A stretch of 64,000 nt of DNA, from the NCBI RefSeq assembly GCF_018446385.1, contig NC_055987.1:86795418-86859417 (forward strand), given 5' to 3'. Origin of the DNA: Zingiber officinale (Eukaryota > Streptophyta > Magnoliopsida > Zingiberales > Zingiberaceae). The position numbers and the translations under genes are program-made. Under the pieces are notes generated by a model that saw only the letters and a program-made list of their open reading frames with translations, did no database searches and was not told the DNA's origin. This document shows positions 1-11,965 of this stretch, piece after piece. Every line of letters begins with the position of its first letter. The stretch's first letter is position 1.

Positions 1-1569
1 CATGCAATCATGCAAGATGGTGCATGTCACTAAGCCAGGAAATATCCTGATCCTATCCCTCTCCATATAATGTGTACCAAAATATGTGGATCAAATAATA
101 TGATATAGGTACACATGTCAAGTAGGGTATCTAGCCAGTCCAATATATCATAAAGCATGGCATGTCACTACCTCTATAACATAAATAATAAACAGGGGCA
201 TGAATACTAATCAGGTAACAAACAAAACATGCTCAGAAATAAATAGTGACATGCCGATGTAGATATAAACATAATTATTACTACTTGTTAAAAATCTACT
301 GAACATATCAACAAGACATATCAAAATAGATAGGTCAAGGTACCCGCCTCTAATATAGATTGAGCTAATCAACCTCTATGTCGATGTGCTCATCCTGAAT
401 CAGAGTCCTGGGTAAAACAACATATATATTTTATTTAGCTAAATCCAAAAGAATAGCTAAATAAAATCTCTAATACTAACCCTAATCACATCACAACTAA
501 TTACAACCTCAAATCAAGCCTACACATGATCTATAACTAAGATCAAAAACCCAATACCTTACCTTAATTCCTAGCACTGTTGTTGCTGGATGGATTTGCT
601 GTCGGAACTAGAAAGTCCACAAAACAGCCTTTCCTATTGGAATCCTTCACTGAATGAAACAAGATGAGATCCGGCAAGAAGATCACAAATCAAACAATAG
701 CTAATTCCGAAAATCATTTGTGTACCTTACCTTTCCCTCGACAATCGTAGGTGATAATCACAGGTCCAGCGATGTAAACTTCCAGCTAACAGTGATGGGA
801 GCTGGAATCTAGCAGCTCCTCTACCTCCAAGATCACTGTTATCACCGTCCACCGGAGAGAAAAAGAAGAACCGGTGACAGTGCTAGGCACAGCGTGTTCT
901 TGCCGATGAACAGAGAGGAGAATCGGGAAGAAATAGTGAAGGCAAGGGTTGTTACCTCACCCACACAGCCGGTGATGGACGGATCCGACGTCGGTTGCCC
1001 TGATTTCCCATCAACAGAAGCGATTTGGGTGGCGATGGAAAAACCTTCGCTGCCGCTTACCGAGGTCGAAGAGAAGAAAGAAGCCGGAGACGCGACAAGT
1101 TTCCCTCCTTCATTCTCCAAGATTGATCTGTGCCGATGACGCCGAGTATCCCCGTCGGCGTCAAGTCATCCATGAGAGGAAGAATTGGGGAGATCGCAAA
1201 AGGCTCGGCAGCAACGATATATCTAGGGCGTACGCGTGTGAGGGAGATAAGGAAGATGATCAGGCTCGGGGAAACGGAAGAGAAATAGGTGGTCGGCGCC
1301 AAGAGGAAGGGGAAGAGGCATCGAGTTTAGGGAAGAATCGGGCGGGTGAGGAGAGAAAACGACGTTTAGGGGAGAAAGAAAAGAAAATAAAAAAGAAATA
1401 AAATATATAAACTTTTCCTCACTTAAATGGGGTAGCCTAAATAGGCTTTCCCGGGCCTATTATTTATCCCCGTAAATTCATCCATACGGTCTCCGAAAAA
1501 ATCCCAAAAAATTTTTAAAAATTTCAGATAATTCCCTTATAGTTATTTGCCCTTTTTTGATATTTTACA
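1..1569 (-). repeat. 3' LTR (partial) of the Tekay-like element
   Basis: This stretch matches 30963-32554 nearly base for base, with several indels including a 12-bp and an 8-bp gap, and ends like it in TATTTTACA (TGTAAAATA on the - strand). About 1.2 kb of the LTR lies beyond the left edge. Open frames on both strands around 840-1400 recur in the other LTR copy and resemble no known protein, so I treat them as chance. Confidence 0.9.
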
Positions 1570-1582
1570 TTCTCCCCCACTA
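1570..1582 (-). other. Polypurine tract of the Tekay-like element
   Basis: On the - strand a purine run, AGTGGGGGAGAA, directly precedes the LTR start TGTAAAATA. This is the plus-strand primer site expected upstream of a 3' LTR. Confidence 0.8.
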
Positions 1583-1682
1583 ATAAAAATTTAGTCCCCA
1601 AATTTTATTATCTATCATCAGCATGCACTAACAATAATAAAGAGTATAAATGTTGAACGGTAAATTAATCCACATACCTCAT

Positions 1683-3021
1683 GTGAAAAGATGGGGGTAT
1701 TGAGCTCGAATCGTATCCTCGAGCTCTCAAGTAGCCTCCTTGTCGGGATGATGCTACCATCCGACTTTAACCAGCTGGATAGTCTTGTTTCGCAACTGAC
1801 GCTCTTTCCCGTCCAGGATCCGTATCGGAACCTCCTCATAGGTGGAGTTAGGCTGAAGGGAAATTGGTATATCAGACTGCACATGAGCTGGGTCGGCTAT
1901 GTATCTCCTCGGCATAGATACATGAAATACGTTGTGCATGCCTGCCAAAGCCGATGGTAGCGCCAGACGATAAGTTACTGCTCCAATACTCTCCAGGATC
2001 TGGAAAGGGCCAATGTAGCGTGGAGCTAGCTTACCTCTGAGGCTAAATCTCTTCACCCCTTTCGTAGGTGAAACTCGCAGAAAAACATGGTCGCCAGTAG
2101 AGAACTCCAGGGGTCTCCGTCTCCGATCAACATAACTCTTCTGTCGGTCCTGCGCCTCTGACATCCTCCGTCTGATAGTACGGACCAACTCTGCCTCCTG
2201 CTGAGCTCTATGAGGTCCTAACAGTTGGGCCTCCCCAACCTCATCCCAAAGGATGGGTGTCCGACAAGCCCTACCATACAACGCTTCAAACGGTGTCATC
2301 TGGATAGCCAAATGAAAGCTGTTGTTGTAGGCGAACTCTACCAATGGTAAATGGTTCTCCCAACTGCCTCCGAAATCCAATACACAAGACCTCAGCAAGT
2401 CTTCTAGAGTTTGAATGGTCCGCTCTGACTGTCCATCAGTCTACGGATGGAAGGTCATACTGAAACGAAGTTGTGTGCCCAAGGCCTGCTGCAGACTCTA
2501 CCAGAATCAAGACGTGAACCGTGGGTCTCTATCCGAAATAATACTCAAAGGAACACCATGTAATCTGATAATCTCCTGGCAAAACAGATATGCCAATCGA
2601 TCCAGGGAATCAGTCTTCCAGATCGCTAAGAAGTGCGTGGATTTGGTTAATCGATCAACGATTACCCAAATCGCGTCATGGCCTCATCGTGTCCTAGGTA
2701 AACCCACCACAAAGTCCATGGTAATGTGTTCCCATTTCCACTCAGGAATAGGAATTCGCTGTAGTAACCCGGCAGGTCTCTGGTGGTCAGCCTTCACCTG
2801 TTGACAGACAAGACATCTAGCTACAAATTTTGTGATGTCTTTCTTCATACCGTTCCACCAGTAGGAACGTCTCAAATCTCGATACATGCGGGTCCCGCCA
2901 AGGTGGATCACAAATCGAGAGCGATGAGCCTCCTGAAGTAGCTCCTCCCTGACCGGGTGAAATAGAGGTACGCATAATCTGCCTCGAAAGTCTATAATAC
3001 CCTCCTCATCTCGTGTGAACT
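1683..3021 (-). pseudogene. Ty3 integrase and chromodomain-like tail (3' half of split pol)
   Basis: Integrase would insert the cDNA into chromatin, and the chromodomain-like tail would choose the target. On the - strand from 3021 one reads the zinc-binding region (about 2930-2790, ending in CLVCQQVK), the catalytic core start (ITMDFVVGLP, near 2720), ISDRDPRF with the second acidic residue (near 2530), and TDGQSER with the glutamate (near 2440). These are followed by the core end and the GPF-type C-terminal domain (2398-1850). A chromodomain-like segment with [13 protein letters not shown] follows (about 1840-1690). Stops break it at about 2513, 2504, 2450, 1752 and 1716. Against family consensus most replace Arg, Gln or Trp codons. 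The N-terminal part of pol continues at 26098 beyond the inserted copia. Confidence 0.85.
2982..3021. repeat. Left copy of a 40-bp duplication flanking the outer copia
   Basis: These 40 bp of integrase sequence recur at 26098-26137 with one mismatch (position 2992). The left copy continues into the rest of the integrase, and the right copy continues into its N-terminal part. A normal copia target duplication is 5 bp. Confidence 0.85.
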
Positions 3022-5633
3022 ATTGGTTGGTCCTAGGAGGATCATACCGGTTCCACTGTACAAAAAATTTGTACAAGTGTCGAACCTTTTCCTAAACAAC
3101 CTATTGTGTTCTTTAGAAGTTAAATTAGGAATCGCAAACGGAACTTAATATTATTGATTCCAAATTTAACTTATCTGTTCTTAATGGTTTAGACTTGGAT
3201 CGCAAGCGGAACTTAACACTATTGATCCAAATCAACCTATGTTATAAATTTAATTAAATATTAATTTCCAAAATTAGCTTCCAGGACTGCATGGCGAGGC
3301 ACATGGCCTTCTTGGGTATGGGAGCATCCACCACCGCCTAGACAAAGTCTTTTAAGGAAAGCTAATATTTAATTTCCTTATATAACTCTAGGTTTAACCA
3401 AAAAGAACAATCGAATCACAAATTCAAAAAATAAAAGAAATAAAACACAACTTCGAATATCTAATCCGAAAATCTAGAATCTAATGCCTCTTGTGTTTGG
3501 AATTCATACAAAAGAAAAACTAGTATGATGCGGAAAATAATTACTAGTTATACCTTCCTTTGTATGCAACGACCTCTTGATCTTCTACCATATTCCTCTT
3601 CTTATCTCGGACGTTGTGTGGGCAACGATCTACCGAGATGAGAACCACCCAAGCCCTTCTCCTTCCTCCTTGCAAGTTTTGGCCAAACCAAGAATCCTCC
3701 AAGGATGTAGAATTTCGGCCACCACCACCAAGCTCCAAGGGATGCAAGAAACAAAGCCTCCTTTCTCTCCTTCTTCTCCTAGCTAGAACCGGCCACCATC
3801 AAAAGCTTCAAGAGAAGAATGAAACCGGCAACTAAAGAAGAAGAAAAGAGGAGAGGGAGAACCTCTAGAGCCGGCCACAACCAAGGAAGAGAGGGAGGAA
3901 AAATAGAATAGAGCTATTATTTTTGAAGGCACCTCTACCCCCTCTTTTATATTCCTTGGTCTTGGAAAATAAGGAAATTTAAATAAAAACTTCCTTAATT
4001 CCTTTGTCATGAAAAGGAAAACTTAATTGATTTAAAATCAATTTCCCTTTTCTTAAACAACATGGTCGGCCAAAACCAAATCTCCAAGGAAGGAAAGTTT
4101 TAAACACAAATTAAAACTTCCTTATTGTTTCCGGAAATTTTAAAATAAAATTTCTCTAACAATTTATCCCTTCATGGTGGGTTATAAAAGGAATTTTATA
4201 TATTAAAATCTTTCTTTTAAACATGTGGATGATTTCCAAAAAGGAAAGTTATCTTTAAAATTAAAATCTCCTTTCAATCTACAAATAAAGAAATATATCA
4301 AATCTTTTCTTAATCCTTTGTAGAAACTTATAAAAGGAAATATTTAATTTTAAAACTCTCTTTTTAAATCATGAACATGGTTACAAAAAAGAAAAGTTTT
4401 ATCAAAATTAAAATCTTTCTTTCAACCTATAAATAAGGAAAGATATCATATCTTTTCTTAATCTTTTGTAGAAAGCTGTAAAAGGAAAGATTTAAATTTC
4501 AAACTCTCTTTTAAAACCATGGAATCCACATAAGAAAAAATTTAAAATAAAAATCCTTTTAATGTGATGTGGCCGGCCACATCATGCTTGGTCTCCAAGC
4601 ATTGGCCGGCCACCTACTTGGCTCAACCACTTGGTCTTGGCTGGCCCTAGCTTGGGTTCCAAGCTAGCTTGGCCGGCCTCCTTGGGTTGGGTAAGGAGTG
4701 GGTATGTGATGGGTATAAATCTCTATATATAAGAGGCTACGATAGGGATCGAGAGGAGGAATTGGTTTTTGTCTCCCAATGAAATTAAGCTTCCCGTGTT
4801 CGCCCCGAACACTCAACTTAATTTCATCAATAATAATTCATACCACTAAAAAATTATTATTGAACTACTGCATCATTCCCAAATTACGTTTTAGGCTCTT
4901 TCTTATTATGAGTGTGTTAGTCTCCCTGTGTTTAAGATGTCGAATATCCACTAATTAAATAAGTTACTGACAACTCACTTAATTAATATCTTAGTCCAAG
5001 AGTAGTACCACTCAATCTTATCGTCATGTCGGACTAATTCCACCTACAGGGTTTAACATGACAATCCTTATGAGCTCCTCTTGAGGACATTCTCAACCTA
5101 GATTACTAGGACACAGTTTCCTTCTATAATTAACAACACACACTATAAGTAATATCATTTCCCAACTTATCGGACTTATTGATTTATCGAGTTAAATCTC
5201 ACCCTTTGATAAGTCAAAGAAATAAATACTAAATATATGTGCTTGTTATTATATTAGGATTAAGAGCACACACTTCCATAATAACTAAGGTCTTGTTCTT
5301 TTATTAAATCAGTATAAAAAAGAACTTACCTTAAATGGTTCTACTCAATACACTTAGAGTGTACTAGTGTAATTTATTAGTCAAGATAAACTAATCCCTA
5401 ATTACACTACGACTTTACCGACGGTTTGTTCCTTTCCATCTTAGTCGTGAGCAACTGTTTATAATTTATAAAGAACTGATAACATGATCTTCTGTGTGTG
5501 AGACCACACACCATATTATCTACGATATAAATTAATTGAACAACTACATAAATGTAGATATTTTTTACCAATGTGATTCTTTGTTTCAAAATAAATGTTT
5601 ACAAAAGCTAGGCTTTTAGTATACATTCCAACA
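3021..5633 (-). repeat. 3' LTR of the outer copia (2613 bp)
   Basis: It aligns with 14195-14740 plus 24042-26097. The first 546 bp match in length exactly up to the point where the Angela-like element entered the other copy. On the - strand it starts TGTTGGAATG and ends CCAACCAATA. The last CA has become TA, whereas the 5' copy keeps it (TG at 14195 on the + strand). Open frames inside it (for example 3544-4010) occur in both LTRs and are not genes. Around 4570-4680 the + strand is rich in GGCCGGCC-like words. Confidence 0.9.
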
Positions 5634-5646
5634 ATCTCCCACTTAT
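5634..5646 (-). other. Polypurine tract of the outer copia
   Basis: On the - strand AAGTGGGAGAT abuts the LTR start TGTTGG. The Angela-like element has the same purine core, as is common in plant copia elements. Confidence 0.8.
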
Positions 5647-7230
5647 ACTAAAAGACTAAGCTGTCATATCTGTTGCCATATATTTGATTCCCAAACCTTC
5701 AACATGTCCATCAAAAGTTCTTGCCTTAAGGGCCTTAGTGAAAGAATCTTCCAGGTTATCACTTGATGCAATCTAGGCAGCAACAACTTCTTCTCATTAT
5801 ACGATTTCTCGTATTGGGTAGTACTTGCGCTCTATTGTGTTTACTTGCCTTATGAACTTATGGTTTCTTCGAGTTTGCTACTGCACCACTATTATTGTAA
5901 TAATTTTTTGGGCAAACCAGAAATCATGTCTAAGCTATCATGAAGTTTCTGAGCCATATAACTTTTATGGCTGCCACAGAGGCTGCCACATATTCAGTTT
6001 CTATGGTGGAGTCCAAAAAGCACCTATGCTTAACACTCCTCTATAGTTATGGCCCCACCTCCTAAAGTAGACACAAAACCCCGAGGTCGACTTACTATTG
6101 TCCCTATTTGATTGGAAGTCAAAATCCGTGTAACCCATAGGGATCAAATCATTTGTCTTGTAAACTAGCATATAATCTCTAGTCCCTTTAAGGTACTTTA
6201 ATATATTCTTTATGGCAGTTTAATGTCCTAGTCCTGGTTTATTCTGATATCTACTAACCATTCCCTACTGCAAAATAGATATCAGGTCTCGTGCATAACT
6301 TAGCATTCATTGGGCTTCCTACAGCCGAAGCATAAGGAGCTGCCTTCATGTCCTCTATCTCCTTTGATGTCTTCGGAGACATCACTTTAGATAAAGCTAC
6401 TCCATACCTAAAAGGTAGAAAAACCTTTCTTGAAGTCTTGCATGCTAAAACGAACAAGGATCGAAATATGAAGCTTGGGATAAACACAACATATTTTTCT
6501 TGCAATCTACTAATCCCAAGAATATGTCCATATTCTCTCAAGTCCTTCATATCGAATTGCTTGGACAACCATACCCTTACATTCGACAACATTTTGATAT
6601 TGTTTCCAACTACCAAAAATGTCATCTAAGTATAGTACAAGAAATACCACCACGTTTCTATCACACTTCTTGTATACACAAGACTTATCTGGTTATTGAA
6701 TAAATCCATACGACTGGATTACTTCATTAAACCGAACGTCCCAAGACCTTGAAGCTTTGCTTCAGTCCATAGACTAATTGAGCTTGCACATAAGATGCTC
6801 TTTACCCTTTACAATGAATCCTTTTGGTTGCTTTATATGGATGTTTTCTTCAAGACTTCCATTAAGGAAAGCTGTCTTGTCATCCACTTGCCAAATCTCA
6901 TAGTCCACATGAGCAGTAATAGATAAAAGAATCCGAATAGACTTAAGCATGGCTACCGGTGAAAAAGTTTCCTTTTTCAATAAGTCTTGCTTTAAAAGTT
7001 TCCACCTTTCCGTCTATCCCTCTTTTCCTATTGTAGACCTAATGACTTTTACACCATTTGGTGATTTTTCAAGCTCCCAGACTTTATTAGAATACATATA
7101 TTCTAATTCTTTATTCATTGCTCTTTGCAAAGATGTTGCATCTTCATCTTGGAGCGCTTTGTCATATGTCCGGGAATTATGTTCATGTTCACCAGGGTTC
7201 AAGTCTGAAGACTCTCCCAAAACATGAATC
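5647..7230 (-). pseudogene. Outer copia reverse transcriptase and RNase H remnant
   Basis: On the - strand, 7220-7014 gives the region upstream of RT (YMYSNKVWELEKSPNGVK). Positions 6980-6774 give FSPVAMLKSIRILLSI and a degenerate QVDDKTAFLNGSLEENIH, where the family has MDVKTAFLNG. Positions 6625-6254 give VGNNIKMLS, the ILGI-type region, and PYASAVGSPMNAKLCTRPDIYFAVG. RNase H is only weakly readable from about 6250 to 5650. Several stops and frame changes separate the pieces, so no functional enzyme is encoded. Confidence 0.82.
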
Positions 7231-8120
7231 TCTCAGGTTGCCTTCCAACCCTCCCACTATGACAAGGCACTGTCTGTGGTTGTGTATCATTTGTGATACG
7301 TGTTGCAGTTTATTATGATATTTCATCTTGTACAGTTGGTACTAGATTAGACGTGTCCTTTATTTTCTTAAGAACAAATTTACTTATGGGTTTGTGGTTC
7401 ATTACCTATTCCTCTTCTAAAATCGGTCATTGGTGCCAACAATGACCCTCTGATTTTAAGGACTATAAATCTCCTTTCATTTCTCTAGAATAACGCACAA
7501 ACAAGTGAACTCCTATTCCAACTTATCAGTGTCTCCCTTCAGCACATGTTCTGAACTACCCTAAATCTGAATATGCTTTAGACTATACTTACGCTCATTC
7601 TACAATTCTATGGGAGTAGAGAGTTCTGACTTAGAAGGTACTATATTCACTTCCATTTTCAGTGTATATCCTTAAAACGAATTTGGTAATTCTGAATAAC
7701 TCATCATTAATCTAACTATTTCCATAAGAGACCTATTCTTTCGTTCTACTACACCATTCTGTTAAGGTATACCAGGTGCAGTCAGTTGGGATTGAATCCC
7801 GACTTCTGATAAGTGATTTCTAAACTATCCTAAGAGGTACTTGTCACTACGATCTCACCGTAGTATCTTGATACTTTTATGTTGACGTTTCTCCACATCA
7901 ACCTTGTACTCTTTGAACTTATCAAAACACTTAGACTTGTGGCGCATCAAGTAAATGTACCTGTGTCTCAAATAGTTGTCTATAAAAGAGACGAAATATT
8001 CGAGACAACCTCTTGCCTGGATAGTCAAAGGTCCACACAAATCAGAATGAACCAATTCCAACATATCTTTGGCTCTATACCCCTTAGACTTAAAAGCTTC
8101 TTGGTTATTTTTCCTTCCAA
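7231..8120 (-). pseudogene. Outer copia integrase core remnant
   Basis: Just left of the CACTA insertion the - strand reads KPFKSKGYRAKDMLELVHSD, then CGPL, the start of a copia integrase core with its first catalytic Asp. YIYLMRHKSKCFDKFKEYK and KSIKILR follow, down to about 7855. The remainder to 7231 matches the downstream integrase and linker region only in broken frames. The upstream zinc-binding part of the same protein lies at 12233-12320, on the other side of the CACTA element. Confidence 0.82.
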
Positions 8121-8360
8121 CACTACAAGAAAAAAGTAAATAGACAACGCTTTTAAAGCGTTGTCTTTGTGCCTGAAAAAGCGTTGTTAAAGGCACTGTT
8201 GTTAAAAGTCTGCTCAACGACAACGCTTTTAAAGCGTTGTCGTTTGTAGCGAAGACAACGCTTTTGCAACACTATTACAACACTTTAAAAGTGTTGTTGT
8301 TTTTTTACAAAGACAACACTTTTTGCAACGCTTTAAAAGCGTTGTCGTTTTAAAAAAAAC
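8121..8360. repeat. Left terminal and subterminal repeats of the CACTA element
   Basis: After the 13-bp terminal repeat come about five copies of a palindrome built on AGACAACGCTTTT and its complement AAAAGCGTTGTCT, some with ACACTTT in place of ACGCTTT. In CACTA elements such subterminal motifs bind TnpA. Each copy could also fold as a hairpin. Confidence 0.85.
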
Positions 8361-9136
8361 TAAAAAAAATTATTTAAAAATCATTATTTTTATATTTACG
8401 AAATTATTATTTTTCTTTTACCATGTCTAGATTCGAATTTTACATATAATCAACTCAGCTAATAATTTCAAACTCGTACCAAAATAATAGAATTCTGACA
8501 TTGAAGTAATATTAGTATTTAATTACATGAGAAGCTAGTAAATATCAAAATTAATACTAATTCTGTTTCAAAATAGATAGTGATATTCACAAATAAAACA
8601 AAAGAACACAAAATAACTAGCCGACCTCGAAGCCAACAATCTGTTTACTTCTACTAGCTACACTCAAAAATTATTATCGGCTTGAGAATGGGACAAAACA
8701 GTACAGTAATTACTACCACAATACTGAAGAAGTAGCTTGTCTTTCTCAATCTTTTACAGGAATAAGTAATTGGATTTTGCCTAGGATCTTTGTGAGCTTT
8801 GAACAGATTGAATAGTTGGCCTGAAATATAAACAAAAAATTACAGTCAATATTTTGAACCAAAAAATTACTTCTACTAGTTATTTTCTATAAATGATCCA
8901 AAATTCATTACTCAGAAATGAAATGCTTGTAGAAAGTTCAAACTGCAGAAAGAAAGTTTGTAGAAATGAAACCCATTCTAAACTCTAACAAATAAAACAT
9001 GTGAATGAGCCTTTAAAGTATTCAATTGCTAATGCTATCAACAAAATCCGGCTTCAAAATCATTAATCTTGATCATAGAAAAAAAAACATCCTGATAAGT
9101 ATTACAGGCAATCAAAATGTTGGTAACGTACATAAC
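8361..9136. other. CACTA interior without recognised gene content
   Basis: This is AT-rich sequence between the left subterminal array and the last recognised peptidase exon. I see no coding similarity. It may include intron or flanking sequence of the captured peptidase gene. Confidence 0.5.
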
Positions 9137-10237
9137 CGAGAATGCATGCCTTTACCAGGTCCACCAGCAGAGAATGATCCACCACCTCCGATAAGCTCCT
9201 GCAACATTCATTATTCATTATGAATCATGGGGTGAGCAAAAAAAAAATAATAATAATCCTGTGAGTAGCATATCCTTTCAAGACACACTGTGAGTTTAAT
9301 TTGATACTTCAACCTGAAGAACAGTTGCTGCCATTGCTTCCTTCTCTTGATGCCCACCTCCAGGAATTTCAAATGCAAGTGCAATGAGTGCTCTGTTTCT
9401 AGTGAGAAAAGATCATTGACATGTAAGATGAAATCCAAAGATAGGGCCCAATTATCCACTAACCGGCAAATCAGATTGACATCTATACTCTCCTCCAACA
9501 TAGATAGATTTTGGCTCTTGTGGACGTGGCACTTTTGGAAGATCAGATAAAAGTGGTTCAGCCAGTGATACCAATTCCTCGTGTTCCACACCTGAGAGGC
9601 TGCAAGTACTATCCTAGGAGCAGTATAGTTCTCCTGTAATTATTATACTGACAGTCAAGTCAACAATCAACAATTTGAGAAAGTAAATGGAGTGACAAAA
9701 GGAAACCTATCTTACAGAAACGAACCCCTCCAATATGGTTCCATTTAAATGGCTTATTGCAGACTCTGGAGCAATTAAAGGATTTGCCAAGGCACCAGAA
9801 TATCCTGCTGAATGAACAGCCTCTAAAAGCAAACCCTGAGGATTGCTAGAGAGCTCTCCTAGCTCTGTCTTCAATTTCTTAAGCTGTGATAGTGAAATGA
9901 AAATTTACTAGTGAACTTCTAAAGTAAAGTAAGAATGCTTGAGCATACGTTTTCCCCAATCAAGGAAAACAACATTCCTGACACTATCTATAAGCACCTC
10001 AACCATTTGAGGCGTGTACAATTTCAGAGCATCGTAAGTGTAACCCATCTGTTCACGAGAAGCTGATGCTTTAGCACTTCCGCCTATGGCTTCTATTTCA
10101 CGTACCATTCGCAACTGACTCCTATTTCTTATGGTTTTGAATGACATTCTTTCTAAAAGATGAGTAGCACCAAATGACAATGGGGTCTCATATATTGAAC
10201 CACAGTCAACATATAGTCCTATGGATGCAACTGGGCT
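9137..10237 (-). pseudogene. MPPalpha: Captured fragment of alpha mitochondrial processing peptidase, five exons with introns
   Basis: In plants the intact protein is the alpha subunit of the mitochondrial processing peptidase, held in the bc1 complex, and recognises presequences. Five - strand exons are readable with splice sites: 9949-10237 (SIGLYVDCGSIYETPLSFGA, then HLLERM and REIEAIGGSAKASASREQMG), 9716-9883 (NPQGLLLEAVHSAGYSGALA), 9464-9633 (ENYTAPRIVLAAS, LLSDLPKVPRP), 9314-9398 (ALIALAFEIPGGGHQEKEA) and 9137-9198 ([15 protein letters not shown], the glycine-rich loop of alpha-MPP). The N-terminal and C-terminal parts are absent. A 2-bp insertion near 9600 shifts the frame between AAS and GVEHEE, so it is a pseudogene. 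Kept introns indicate capture at the DNA level. The glycine-rich loop argues against beta-MPP. Confidence 0.9.
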
Positions 10238-10849
10238 CTGAACAAACATATCCAATTACGAGATACTTAAAACAAAGAACATCAAGTAGAAATTACTGGG
10301 ATCGGTGTATTGGCTTGAATATGTTTGTTTCTTTTGGTCAGATGATAAAAAGGTAGTATTTTAAGCAAAATCAACAAGAAAAAGTAAATGCTGTCTACAA
10401 CTTCCTTTTCCTACATGTCTACCCAATTGGGGCAAAAATAAGACTAAGGAATTGGATAAAATCTAATTCCTTCTCCTCTCCTCTTTCTTCCTTGTGAAGG
10501 GATGAAATTGACAAATATTTTTTACTGTTTAATACTTGCTATTAAAAAGTGTATGAAAATAGGACAACAATGCAAGAAAAATCACAATTTCAAAGGTCAA
10601 GATTCAAAATTCATGTCAACAACCATAAAAAAAACCATCAAAACAAAGAGCAAATTATTTACAAAATGTGCAATGCTATAATCTAAATATGATACAGTCA
10701 TTATAGAAGCAACTGATGTAAGAATTATATAGAGTAACTGGTTAAGAAGTATAGCACTCCACAACATATGTAGGCAATTCAAAAATCTAGGGATCTCGCT
10801 TCGTAATAAGTTTAAATTATTTCTCTTAAAGGGAGATAGGCTTACTCAC
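10238..10849. other. CACTA interior, intron-like
   Basis: This AT-rich stretch lies between the first recognised peptidase exon and a short exon-like piece. It is probably part of the captured upstream intron. No coding similarity is seen. Confidence 0.5.
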
Positions 10850-10913
10850 TTTCATTGATCCTCCGATGAATGTTTTGAAGATTGGGCGGTTGCAGTGCTT
10901 CTTCTTTGAGTTC
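10850..10913 (-). pseudogene. Short exon-like fragment, origin not recognised
   Basis: This 64-nt stretch follows an AG acceptor and is followed by GTGAGTAAG, a strong consensus donor. One open frame reads ELKEEALQPPNLQNIHRRIN, and the other frames give nothing familiar. It lies between the nicotinamidase and peptidase pieces on the same strand and may come from a fourth gene or from an unrecognised exon of either neighbour. Confidence 0.35.
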
Positions 10914-11118
10914 CTATATCATCACTCGTATCTCAGTACAAAAAAGTGAACATGTTGTGATAATGTTAAGGCAGAAGTTGCAGAATGACTAAAATAAAAA
11001 ATAGAAGAAGAAAAAATAGAGGCAAAAAAGACCTCTTTCGTTGGCAATATGAACTCATCCACACAGGCAATTCAACAAATAAGTTAGCTTCAACCCTAAA
11101 CGAGTAGTGAGAAGGTAC

Positions 11119-11330
11119 CTTGAACCAGATCCTCCTCCCCTTATCCCACAACGCAATGAGGCTGATAAGGAGGCTCAGACTTATTTGGGTGGTGGGAATC
11201 GAGGAAGACGAGCACAGGCCACTCCATCTCGTAGAAATGCCTAGCTAACCTCGCTGCCTCCTCTACCATGGAGGAAATCTGCCTGTTGGGCTCGATAGGG
11301 GCCTGCCCCTCGCATCCACAGGCAGTGATA
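11119..11330 (-). pseudogene. NIC: Captured nicotinamidase exon
   Basis: Nicotinamidase hydrolyses nicotinamide to nicotinate in the NAD salvage pathway. The - strand reads EPNRQISSMVEEAARLARHF, then WPVLVFLDSHHPNKSEPPYQ and PHCVVG, matching plant nicotinamidases around the conserved DSHHP and PPHC segment. A stop stands where the family has Thr/Gly before EEDLV, so the frame is broken. The right-hand exon limit is approximate. The exon ends with CAAG before GTACCT, a plausible donor. Only this exon is present, so no enzyme is encoded. The flanking exons of the gene are missing. Confidence 0.82.
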
Positions 11331-11561
11331 AGATCATGGAAGAACGTTAAAAAAAATGGAAATTTTGCAAGGAAGGAAGAGAGGTATGCATGAATACACA
11401 TCGCAGATCTGTAAATTGCTAAACACCCACTCAACCTCAGATCTGTAAAGAATACACATGAATCGAGCAGAAAACCCCCAAAACAAACATCCTGACCAGA
11501 GAAGGAATAAATCGAAGGAGCGATCGGACGAAAATAAGCGAGGGAAAGGGCAAGATGTAAC
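11331..11561. other. Intron-like sequence between the captured NIC and PP2A exons
   Basis: It begins with the GT donor of the PP2A exon (- strand) and runs into the nicotinamidase exon. It probably joins a piece of PP2A intron 1 to a piece of a nicotinamidase intron. No precise junction can be seen. Confidence 0.5.
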
Positions 11562-11657
11562 CTCCTGTTCAGCGAGCTGCTTGCACTGCATGAGCTGCGC
11601 GATCTGCTCGTCCAGGTTGCCATGGGTGTTCGAGGCCAGCACTGGACTCACGCTCAT
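11562..11657 (-). pseudogene. PP2Ac: Captured first exon of a PP2A catalytic subunit
   Basis: The - strand ATG at 11657 opens 32 codons ending GNLDEQIAQLMQCKQLAEQE, then a GT donor. This matches the N-terminus of plant protein phosphatase 2A catalytic subunits (LDEQI-LMQCKPL-E pattern), which are usually spliced near this point. The region to its right, to about 11900, is moderately GC-rich and looks like the gene's 5' UTR and perhaps promoter. It carries none of the phosphatase metal-binding motifs, so it cannot encode an enzyme. If transcribed from its own promoter it could start a chimeric transcript through the nicotinamidase and peptidase exons. Confidence 0.85.
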
Positions 11658-11965
11658 CTTGTCCTCCTTATACCAGTCACCGCCTCAACGTTGGGGGCGA
11701 AGGAGGCGAAGAGATGGGTCAATCTGTCGTGATCGATCGCCTCAGCACGGGGATCTGCCACTTGACGAAGGTGTGGTCTTGACGGAGAGGAGTTCGGAGG
11801 AGTGGTTCGCCGGAGAGGAGTTGGATGGAGAAGGCTGCGTGAGATGAGGAGTTGGGAGAAGGGTTCGGGATCAAAAACGATCGGAAGATAGGAATTGGGA
11901 GAAGGGTTCGGGTTTTCTACTCCTTACTTAGATCTAACGGTTTGTATTAATCAAGATTTAGATGA
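11658..11965 (-). promoter_or_regulatory. Probable captured PP2A 5' UTR/promoter region
   Basis: This sequence lies upstream of the captured PP2A start codon and before the right subterminal array. It is richer in G and C than the rest of the element. No TATA box or start site can be fixed by eye, so promoter function is inference. Confidence 0.4.

Noticed and set aside
842..1401. Overlapping open frames on both strands near the left edge
   Set aside because: They lie in an LTR, recur at 31816-32411 with changed residues, overlap each other in antisense and resemble no protein.
9211..9591. A single 126-codon gene on the - strand inside the CACTA element
   Set aside because: The frame runs across two alpha-MPP exons and their intron out of register; the exon reading explains it better.
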